Assembly (NCBI GenBank): GCA_036787815.1 | Contig: DAIQOP010000083.1 | Coordinates: forward strand, 1-14,389 | Length of the DNA stretch: 14,389 nt | Reading direction: 5' to 3' | DNA from: DATBAK01 sp036787815 | Lineage (GTDB): Bacteria > Actinomycetota > Acidimicrobiia > IMCC26256 > PALSA-610 | In this document: piece after piece, positions 1 through 7,606 of the stretch | Position numbering within the stretch: the first letter of the stretch is position 1 | Layout: every line of letters begins with the position of its first letter | Translations under genes and position numbers: made by a program | Notes under the pieces: generated by a model | Databases searched by the model: none | What the model saw: the letters and a program-made list of their open reading frames with translations, nothing else | Told to the model about the DNA's origin: nothing

Positions 1-1169
1 GGGATGGTGGTGGCGTCGGCGCGAATCGGTGCGAAGCCGCCCTCGACTGCGAGCGACGCCTGCTCCTGCGCCGACGCGAGGAACTTCACGAACTGCCACG
101 CGGCGGCCTTCTTCTCGGGGGCGGAGGCCTTCGAGATCCACAGCGATCCGTCGCCGACGGGCACGCCACCGCCACCCGAGATCGACGGGAGTGGCGCGGT
201 ACCGATGCGCACGGTCTTGTACTGACCCTGCTCCAGCACCTGCTTGACGGTGCCGAGCACGCCGCTGGCCTCCATCGTCATCGCCGCGTCGCCACTGCCG
301 ATCGCGAGCATGTGATCGATGTTGCCGGTCGCGCCACCCGTGTTGAGTGCCAGGCCGCGCCGCACCATGTCGTTCCACCACGTCCAGATCTGCTTCGCGA
401 TGGGGGAGTCGATCGTCGCGGCGGTGGCGCGCGCCGTGCGGCCGTTGCCGTTGTTGACGAGCGTCCCGCCCGACTTCGCGTTCAGGAACTCGAAGATGTA
501 CGGCTCGACGCGCAGCGCGATGCCGTGCTTCGCGGCGCCGCTCGAGACGATCTTCTGCGAGTCGGCCTCGACTTCGGCGAGCGTGCGTGGCGGCTTGTTC
601 GGGTCGAGCCCGGCCTTCGTGAACGCGGTCTTGTTGTACCAGAGGATCGGGTTCGAGAGGCTCCACGGCATTCCGTACAAGACCTTCTGGTACGAGAAGT
701 ACGCGGTGGCGCGGGGGAGGAGCTTCGAGAGCGGGTAGTGGTCGGCGTCGACGCACGCCTGCACGGGCGTCACGCTCTGGCTGTCGATCATCCGCTGGAC
801 GGTCGTGTCCTCGGGGTGGAACAGGTCGGGGAGGTCTTTGGTCGAGAGCCCGGCGAGGTACTTCGTGAGCAGGTCCTGGTAGTTGGCGAACTGCACGAGT
901 GTCACGTGCACGTCGTGCTGGCTCGCGTTGAACGTCTTCGTCGCCGCAACGAGCCAGTCGGCGTTCGCGCGCGACATCTCGTGCCAGAACGTCACCTCGA
1001 CCGGCTTGGTCGCCTTCGCGAACGCCGCGAGCCCGCAATCGGCGGGATTCACCTTGCCGGCGCCGGTACTACCCGGAGTCGTGCTCGTGGTCTTCGAGCT
1101 CCCGCCACACGCAGCGAGCGTGAGCGAGAGTGCCACTGCAACGGTCAGGATCGAGCGCAATCTCACCAT
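1..1169 (-). CDS. Sugar ABC transporter substrate-binding lipoprotein (SBP1), 3' end cut by window edge
   Basis: This is an extracellular solute-binding protein of the CUT1/UgpB-like class, the last gene visible in the ABC operon. Reading leftward from ATG 1169 gives 389 open codons with no stop before the window edge. The N-terminus is a lipoprotein signal: short basic stretch, hydrophobic core, lipobox LAAC with Cys21, then a Ser/Thr/Gly linker. The mature part has the FWH...N start of UgpB-like binders and the block NPILWYNKTAF. It is clearly paralogous to the gene upstream; for example, AGLDPNKPP and EVEADS are shared. By that alignment about 85 C-terminal residues lie outside the window. 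The start is supported by a GGGAGA Shine-Dalgarno that overlaps the upstream stop codon; the intergenic gap is 11 bp. The exact ligand cannot be read from sequence; an oligosaccharide is inferred from the neighbouring GH36 gene. Confidence 0.9.
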   Translation of the reverse strand, partial: MVRLRSILTVAVALSLTLAACGGSSKTTSTTPGSTGAGKVNPADCGLAAFAKATKPVEVTFWHEMSRANADWLVAATKTFNASQHDVHVTLVQFANYQDLLTKYLAGLSTKDLPDLFHPEDTTVQRMIDSQSVTPVQACVDADHYPLSKLLPRATAYFSYQKVLYGMPWSLSNPILWYNKTAFTKAGLDPNKPPRTLAEVEADSQKIVSSGAAKHGIALRVEPYIFEFLNAKSGGTLVNNGNGRTARATAATIDSPIAKQIWTWWNDMVRRGLALNTGGATGNIDHMLAIGSGDAAMTMEASGVLGTVKQVLEQGQYKTVRIGTAPLPSISGGGGVPVGDGSLWISKASAPEKKAAAWQFVKFLASAQEQASLAVEGGFAPIRADATTI

Positions 1170-1180
1170 ATTCGTCTCCC

Positions 1181-2611
1181 TCAACCGACGCGGCTGTTGT
1201 AATCGTTGATCGCCGCGTTCGCTTGGGCTGCCGCGTTCGCGACGGCCTGTTCCGGCGTGACCTTTCCGTCGAGCATCCCCGAGATGCCGTCGACGATCGC
1301 GCCCCGGACCCCCTCGTTGGACGAGCCGTAGGCGCCGATCACCGGTCCGGAAGTGGCCGGGTTCACGGTGCCCGCGAGCAGCTGGTCGTACGCGATCTTG
1401 AAGTCGGGCGCGCGCGCGTACTTCTCGGCGAGCGGCGACAGCGTCGCCGCCGACTTCGACACCGGCACGTACCCGGTCGCGGCGGACCAATCCGCTTGGA
1501 TCTTGGCCGTGGCGAGGAACTTCGCGAACTCGTACGCCGCGGCCTGCTTCTCCGGCGCCGACCGGTTCAGGATGTAGTTGGCCGCGCCGCCGACGAGCAC
1601 TCCGCCGTTGGGGCTGGAGGGGCCCGGCATCGGACCGGCGCCGAGCTCGACGTTTGTGAACCGGCCCGCCGCGAACAGCTGCGAGATCGTGCCGAGGGCC
1701 GCCGAGGTGTCGATGGTCATGGCCGCACGCCCGTTTCCGACCGCGAGGTAGTGGTCGATCTTGTTGTCGCCGGCGCCCGTGCTCAACGCGAGCTTCGACT
1801 TCACCATGTCGTTGATCCAACGAAACAGGGAGATACCCGTCGCGTCGTCGAAGGTCACCTTCGTCGCACGCTTGGTGCGCCCGTTGTCGTTGTTGACGGT
1901 CGTGTGACCGGACTTGGCGAGCCAGTGCTCGATCAGCCACGAGTCGGTCTTCAGTGCGATGCCGTACGGTGCGGCGCCGCTGCGCACGATCTGACGCGAG
2001 TCGGCTTCGACCTCGGCGAACGTGAGCGGCGGCTTGTTCGGATCGAGTCCGGCACGCCGGAACGCCTTCTTGTTGTAGTAGAGGATCGGGTTCGAATCGT
2101 TGAACGGCATCGGGTACAAGACGTTGCCGACGCTGTAGTACGCGACGACGCGCGGGATCAGGTCTGAGATGTCGGCGCCTTCGGCCTTGATGCACGACGC
2201 GACCGGCAGAATGCTCTTCGAGTCGATCATCGCCTGCAGGCTCGCGTCTTCGCCCTGCATCAGGTCGGGCAGTGCGCCGGTCGACAGGCCGGCCTTGAAC
2301 CGGGTGAAGTTGTCGGGGTAGGTGGCCGCCCCGGAGAGCGTGACGTGCACGTCGTGCTGCTGGGCGTTGAACTGGGCGGCGAGCTTCTTGAGCTCGTCGT
2401 TGTTCGCGCGTGGCATCGCGTGCCAGTAGGTGATCGAGACCGGCTTCTTCGCAGCGCGAAGTGCCGCGAGTGGGCACGCCGGGAGCGCCTGCGCCCCACT
2501 CGTCGTCCCGCCTCCGCCCCCGCCCTTGCTCGACGAGCCGCCGCCGCAGCCCGCGAGCGCGACGATCACGGTTCCCGCGACGGCCAGGTGACGAATCCTG
2601 CGCTGCAGCAT
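1181..2611 (-). CDS. Sugar ABC transporter substrate-binding lipoprotein (SBP2)
   Basis: A complete 476-residue extracellular substrate-binding protein, family 1 (UgpB/CUT1 type), which delivers its ligand to the two permeases encoded just upstream. The start at ATG 2611 is chosen because a GGGAGGT Shine-Dalgarno (2622-2616) precedes it at good spacing. A longer frame opening at 2638 would run into the end of the permease gene and spoil the signal peptide. From 2611 the protein begins MLQRRIRHLAVAG and has a lipobox LAGC with Cys22, followed by a Gly/Ser-rich linker of about 20 residues. The mature domain shows YWHAM...N, NPILYYNKKAFRRAGLDP and APEKQAAAYEFAKFLA. It strongly resembles the downstream SBP1 over its full visible length. 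The gap to the upstream permease is 10 bp. Having binding proteins last rather than first in such an operon is less common. Ligand unknown; an alpha-galactoside is an inference from context. Confidence 0.93.
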   Translation of the reverse strand: MLQRRIRHLAVAGTVIVALAGCGGGSSSKGGGGGGTTSGAQALPACPLAALRAAKKPVSITYWHAMPRANNDELKKLAAQFNAQQHDVHVTLSGAATYPDNFTRFKAGLSTGALPDLMQGEDASLQAMIDSKSILPVASCIKAEGADISDLIPRVVAYYSVGNVLYPMPFNDSNPILYYNKKAFRRAGLDPNKPPLTFAEVEADSRQIVRSGAAPYGIALKTDSWLIEHWLAKSGHTTVNNDNGRTKRATKVTFDDATGISLFRWINDMVKSKLALSTGAGDNKIDHYLAVGNGRAAMTIDTSAALGTISQLFAAGRFTNVELGAGPMPGPSSPNGGVLVGGAANYILNRSAPEKQAAAYEFAKFLATAKIQADWSAATGYVPVSKSAATLSPLAEKYARAPDFKIAYDQLLAGTVNPATSGPVIGAYGSSNEGVRGAIVDGISGMLDGKVTPEQAVANAAAQANAAINDYNSRVG

Positions 2612-2621
2612 GGTGACCTCC

Positions 2622-3593
2622 CTACCCCTTGACCGCACCGGCGGTGAGGCCGCGCACGAGTTGCTTCTGGAACACGAGGAGCAGGATCAGCAGCGGTACC
2701 GCCGCGAGCACGGTGCCCGCGAACGTCACGTTGATCTGGTCGAGGCTCACCCGGCTGAGCTGGCGCAACCCCACCTGCACGGTGCGGTAATGGTCGGTGA
2801 CCACGAGGGGCCACAGGTACTGGTTCCAGGCATCGAAGAACGAGAAGAGCGCGAGCGCGGCGATCGTCGGGCGCGCCAGAGGCACGGCCACCCGCCACAT
2901 GAACTTGAGATGCCCGTAGCCGTCGAGCTCGGCTGCGTCGCGCAGGTCGCGCGGCAGGGAGAGGAACGCCTGGCGCACAAGGAACGCCCCGAATCCCGTC
3001 GCGAGGAACGGCACGGCGAGGGCGCCGTAGGTGTCGAGCCCGAGGAAGCGGCCGATGAGCGGCAGGTGGCCGAGGCTCACGACCGTTTGCAGGTTGGTGA
3101 AGAACACGACTTCGAACGGCACCATCAGCGTCGCGAGGAAGATCACGAAGATCGTCCGCTTGAGCGGGAACCGCAGGAATGCGAACGCGTACGCCGCACA
3201 GATCGACGTGACGAGCTGGCCGGCCACGATGAAGAACGTCACGACGAAGCTGTTCCACAGGTACGACGACACGTGACCCTGCGTCCACGCCTGCGAGTAG
3301 CCACCCGTGAGCGCGTGCGTGGGGAAGAGCGTGGGCGGGCGGGCCGCGATCTTGTCGGCCGGCAGCAAGGAGTTCACGACGGTGATGTAGATCGGGAACA
3401 GCACGATCAACGCCAGCACGCCGAGCAGCACGTAGCGGTTGATCGCACGCGCGCGTCGGGCCACGGCCGGGTGCGCGCGCCAGCTGACGACCCCGAGGAC
3501 GATCGAGGCCAGGAGCAGCGCGGCGACTCCGACGAGGAAGCGCGAGAACCCCGGGGCGAGCGCACCGAGCATGCCCGAGCGGTCAACGCTCAT
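2622..3593 (-). CDS. ABC transporter permease, MalG/UgpE type
   Basis: A 323-residue inner-membrane permease of the binding-protein-dependent (MetI-like) family, the second transmembrane subunit of the sugar importer. The cytoplasmic EAA loop that docks on the ATPase is visible as DAAELDGYGHLKFMWRVAVP at about residues 219-238. Membrane segments include residues about 52-75, 113-140, 148-165, 190-210 and 240-265. There is also an extra hydrophobic helix at residues about 17-37, ahead of the region where MalG-type proteins usually start, so this protein is about 40 residues longer than typical. The ATG at 3593 lies inside the end of the upstream permease gene (11-bp overlap), which suggests translational coupling and supports this start. 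The stop TAG overlaps the Shine-Dalgarno of the next gene. Its partners are the MalF-type permease, the ATPase and the two binding lipoproteins. Confidence 0.93.
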   Translation of the reverse strand: MSVDRSGMLGALAPGFSRFLVGVAALLLASIVLGVVSWRAHPAVARRARAINRYVLLGVLALIVLFPIYITVVNSLLPADKIAARPPTLFPTHALTGGYSQAWTQGHVSSYLWNSFVVTFFIVAGQLVTSICAAYAFAFLRFPLKRTIFVIFLATLMVPFEVVFFTNLQTVVSLGHLPLIGRFLGLDTYGALAVPFLATGFGAFLVRQAFLSLPRDLRDAAELDGYGHLKFMWRVAVPLARPTIAALALFSFFDAWNQYLWPLVVTDHYRTVQVGLRQLSRVSLDQINVTFAGTVLAAVPLLILLLVFQKQLVRGLTAGAVKG

Positions 3594-4529
3594 AGCTCAC
3601 CCGCCGCTCGAGGATGCGGAGCTGCAGGAGCGTGAGCACCAGCGTCATCGCGAACAGCGCGATCGCGAGCACCGCGGCCTTCCCGTCGTTGTTCTCCTTG
3701 AACACGGTCCGGTAGATCGCGTACACGAGGACGTTGGTGTGGTTCTGCGGGCCGCCCTCGGTGAGCAGGTCGATCTGGCCGAACGAGTGGAACGCGAGGA
3801 TCGACCCGACGATCGTGGCGAAGAACAGCGTCGGCGAGAGCATCGGCAGGGTCACGTTGCGAAAGCGCGACCACGTGCCCGCGCCGTCGACGCGCGCCGC
3901 CTCGAGCAGCTCGTCGGGAACCGCCTGGAGCCCGGCCGACATGATGATGAACGAGAGGCCGAGGTTCTGCCAGATCGTCACGCCGGCGACCGCGACCAGC
4001 GCCCACTTGGGGTCGTCGAGGGGCGAGAGGCTGCCGGTGCGGCCGAGCCAGTAGTTGAGCAGGCCGATCTGCGGGTTCAACAGGGTCAGCGAGATCAGCG
4101 ACGCGACCGCGACCGAGGTGACCACCGTCGAGGAGAAGATGGTGCGGAACACGGCGATGCCGCGCAGGCGTTGGTGTGCGAGCACCGCGAGCGCGAGGCC
4201 GGCGACGATACCGACGGGCACCGTGAGCGCCACGAACTCCACGGTCACCTTGAAGCTGTTGGTGAAGAGTGTGGAGGTGAGCACGTCGCGGTACTGGGAG
4301 ATGCCGACCCAGGAACGCGGCAGGTTCGGGAACGGTGGCGTGCGGTAGAGGCCGAGCCAGAAGTTCTTGACGAACGGATAGAAGATGAACGTGCCGAACA
4401 CGAGGAGCGACGGCATCACGAGCGCGTACCCGAGCACCGCGTCGCGCGTGCGGCGGCTGAATCGGCGCCGCCGACGCGGGCGGTGCGCGAGCGGTGCCGC
4501 CGGTGCGGAACTGGGAGCGGTGACGGTGG

Positions 4530-4533
<4 letters not shown>
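3583..4533 (-). CDS. ABC transporter permease, MalF/UgpA type
   Basis: A 316-residue inner-membrane permease of the MetI-like family, first transmembrane subunit of the importer. The start is taken as GTG 4533, which overlaps the ATPase stop codon as GTGA (4 bp), with GAAGGG a few bases upstream. An ATG at 4689 in the same frame would add 52 Arg/Pro-rich residues lying inside the ATPase gene and is rejected. From GTG the protein starts VTTVTAPSSAPAAP, has a basic stretch (RRRRRFSRR), then six hydrophobic segments beginning at residue about 33 (LGYALVMPSLLVFGTFIFYP). The EAA loop EAARVDGAGTWSRFRNVTLP spans 211-230, and GGPQNHTNVLVYAIYR follows at 260-275. Length and motifs are standard for the family. 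The end overlaps the next permease by 11 bp. Confidence 0.92.
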
Positions 4534-5630
<1,097 letters not shown>

Positions 5631-5683
5631 CGCTCGCCAGTCTCCGGTGTGTCGGGGGCGATGCGTAGCGCCGGTCGGCCCCG

Positions 5684-5748
5684 CCGATCGGGCCGAAGGT
5701 CACCGATTGGCGCCCGATGGCCGATTGGCCCGCCCGGTCACCGATTGG
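5684..5748. promoter_or_regulatory. Spaced CCGATTGG direct repeats in the divergent ABC/GH36 control region
   Basis: The 139-bp gap between the ABC operon start (5630) and the GH36 start (5770) carries CCGATCGG at 5684 and CCGATTGG at 5703, 5721 and 5741. The copies are 19, 18 and 20 bp apart, close to two helical turns, so they would face the same side of the DNA. The copies at 5703 and 5741 share the longer core GGTCACCGATTGGC. A broken copy, CCGATGG, sits at 5714. Such phased repeats between a divergent transporter and hydrolase suggest the binding site of a sugar-responsive regulator; no regulator gene is in the window. One segment, 5718-5731, also fits GGNC-N4-GNCCY, so a link with the boxes further right is possible but weak. 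Confidence 0.5.
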
Positions 5749-5756
5749 CCGCCCGG

Positions 5757-5769
5757 TAACGTCGTGCGG
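5757..5769 (+). promoter_or_regulatory. Possible -10 element and leaderless start of the GH36 gene
   Basis: TAACGT at 5757-5762 fits the actinobacterial -10 pattern TANNNT and lies 7 bp before the chosen ATG. Transcription could therefore start at or next to the A of the start codon, giving a leaderless mRNA. No convincing Shine-Dalgarno precedes ATG 5770, which agrees with this. The last CCGATTGG repeat would then overlap the -35 to spacer region, where a repressor could act. This rests on pattern only. Confidence 0.3.
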
Positions 5770-7503
5770 ATGCCGTGGTCGCGACGTGTGCGGGCGAGGG
5801 TGCGTCCCACGGGCGGGGCGCCCGTCGAGGTGCCGATGCCGGCGCCGGGCACCTACGACCTCGGGCCGGTACGGATCGAGGTCGCGGGGGACGGCTCGGA
5901 GCTGCGCTGGTCGGTACACGCGCGGGCCGGGGAACCGGTGGCGCTCGACGCCGTGAGCCTCGTCTGGGACGTCGGGACGGCCGGCGACGACCCGCGCCTG
6001 TTCGCCAACGGGTACCAGTCGTGGACGCCGACCCGCACCCTCCGGCTGGGCGTCGATCAGGATCCGTCGCGTGACCCGCGCCCGCTGCCGCTCGTGCGCG
6101 CGGCCTTCCACGCCGACCCGGGTGTCGCCGAGGCGGGGGAGCTGCGCTCGGAGCAGGTGACCGTGCTCGCGTGCGGAAACCGGAACCTGCACTGCATCGG
6201 GTTCACGGGCGGCGAGCGCCACGCCGGCACGCTGCGGGCGCGCGTCGTCGACGGCATGGTGGAGATGGCGGCCGAAGCGTGGCTGGGCGGCGCAGTGCTA
6301 CAGCCGGGCTCGGTGCGCGAGCTGCACTCGATCGTCGTCGAGGAGGGCGACGACGCGTCGGCGTTGCTCGAGGCGTGGGCCGCGCGCGTCGGCGCGGAGG
6401 CCGACGCGCGCGTCGGAGCGCCGTACCTCGTGGGCTGGTGCTCCTGGTACCAGTACTTCGACGCGGTCGACGAGCGAGTCGTGCGCGACAACCTCGCACG
6501 CGCCGATGTGTGGCCGTTCTCGGTGTTCCAGGTCGACGACGGCTACCAGCGCGCGATCGGCGATTGGCTCGACACCAACGAACGTTTCCCTTCGGGCGTT
6601 GCCGGGATCGCGTCGGCGATCGACGCGACCGGCTGCACCCCCGGCATCTGGCTCGCGCCGTTCCTCGCGGCACCCGACAGCGACCTCGCGCGGCGGAACC
6701 CGGGATGGCTGGCGGGTGCACCGGAAGGCGACGGGTTCGCGATCGGCATGTACAACGACGCGTGGGGCGGCGTGATGGCCGCGCTCGACACCACCCGGCC
6801 CGAGGTGCTCGACCACCTCTCGGCGGTCTCCGCCGCGCTCGTGGCCATGGGCTACCGCTACCTCAAGCTCGACTTCACCTTCTCGGCCGCGATGCCCGGG
6901 CGCTACCACGACCCGGCTTCGACGCCGGCGGAACGGGTGCGCGCCGGCTACGACGCGGTGCGCCGCGGTGCCGGCGACGACGTGCTCATCGTCGGTTGCG
7001 GCGCGCCGCTCGGTGCCGTCGTCGGTTCGGTCGACGCGATGCGCATCGGCGCCGACGTCGCGCCGTGGTGGGACGCGCCTCCGGGGCGGGGTGAGATGCA
7101 GCCCGGGTACGAAGCGACGACCCCGAGCACCCGCAACGCGTTCGTCAACACGTGCACGCGCAGCTTCATGCATCGCCGGCTCTGGTCGAACGATCCCGAC
7201 TGCGTGATGCTGCGCACCGACGAGACGCAGTTGTCGGAGGCGGCGGCGAGGGCCTGGGCCGAGACCGTCGGGTGCTCGGGTGGCCTCGCGCTCGTGTCCG
7301 ACGATCTCGCGCTCCTCGGACCGGACGCGCACCGGCTCCTCGACTCGGTGATCGAGCGCGGCCGCGCCGCCGACGCCGCGGCCCTGGCCGGCCGGGTCCC
7401 GAGGTGCGAGGCACTCCTCGACCCGGCCGGGCCGACGGGTCTCGCCGGCCCCGCCGGGCGCGTGCGCGTCGACCCCACGACGGGTCGCGGCGGCCTCGTC
7501 TGA
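5770..7503 (+). CDS. Alpha-galactosidase-like glycoside hydrolase, GH36 type
   Basis: A 577-residue protein without a signal peptide, so probably cytoplasmic, predicted to remove terminal alpha-linked galactose from an imported oligosaccharide. The N-terminal beta-sandwich (to about 215) contains LFANGYQSWTPTRTLRL, typical of GH36/melibiase proteins. The (beta/alpha)8 barrel follows: LVGWCSWYQYFDAV, FQVDDGYQRAIGDWL, PGIWLAPF, then MGYRYLKLDFTF, where Asp368 matches the GH36 nucleophile position. IGADVAPWW carries Asp429 as the candidate acid/base. The C-terminal part after the barrel is short and Gly/Pro-rich, so the protein is smaller than the roughly 700-residue GH36 enzymes. ATG 5770 is chosen because the frame upstream runs antisense through the ATPase gene; ATG 5836 is an alternative. 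It is divergent from the ABC operon and probably co-regulated with it. Activity on another alpha-glycoside cannot be excluded. Confidence 0.85.
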   Translation: MPWSRRVRARVRPTGGAPVEVPMPAPGTYDLGPVRIEVAGDGSELRWSVHARAGEPVALDAVSLVWDVGTAGDDPRLFANGYQSWTPTRTLRLGVDQDPSRDPRPLPLVRAAFHADPGVAEAGELRSEQVTVLACGNRNLHCIGFTGGERHAGTLRARVVDGMVEMAAEAWLGGAVLQPGSVRELHSIVVEEGDDASALLEAWAARVGAEADARVGAPYLVGWCSWYQYFDAVDERVVRDNLARADVWPFSVFQVDDGYQRAIGDWLDTNERFPSGVAGIASAIDATGCTPGIWLAPFLAAPDSDLARRNPGWLAGAPEGDGFAIGMYNDAWGGVMAALDTTRPEVLDHLSAVSAALVAMGYRYLKLDFTFSAAMPGRYHDPASTPAERVRAGYDAVRRGAGDDVLIVGCGAPLGAVVGSVDAMRIGADVAPWWDAPPGRGEMQPGYEATTPSTRNAFVNTCTRSFMHRRLWSNDPDCVMLRTDETQLSEAAARAWAETVGCSGGLALVSDDLALLGPDAHRLLDSVIERGRAADAAALAGRVPRCEALLDPAGPTGLAGPAGRVRVDPTTGRGGLV

Positions 7504-7529
7504 CCCCGCACTGATCCATCGGCGGCGGT

Positions 7530-7550
7530 ACCAGGACCATTGGCCCTGGT
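7530..7550. promoter_or_regulatory. DosR/DevR-like palindromic box upstream of ppsA
   Basis: A 21-bp near-perfect palindrome lies in the 103-bp gap before ppsA. Its outer arms ACCAGG and CCTGGT are exact. Inside it, 7533-7546 reads AGGAC-CATT-GGCCC, which fits the RGGNC-N4-GNCCY pattern expected of DosR/DevR response-regulator sites. Its centre is about 67 bp before the ppsA ATG. It could also be read as a weak stem-loop after the GH36 stop, but no T-run follows, so an operator is the better call. Binding is inferred from pattern only. Confidence 0.55.
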
Positions 7551-7606
7551 CCGGCGGGCCCGGGCGACGGAGGCTGGGGAGGTACCCGACCCGGAGAAGA
7601 TCCGTC

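Noticed and set aside
312..1202. Rightward 296-codon frame opposite SBP1
   Set aside because: Arg/Glu/Val-rich shadow. The opposite strand encodes a coherent lipoprotein with lipobox and conserved blocks.
7531..7549. Rho-independent terminator after the GH36 gene
   Set aside because: The inverted repeat has a short stem and no following T-run; its RGGNC-N4-GNCCY core makes a regulatory site more likely.
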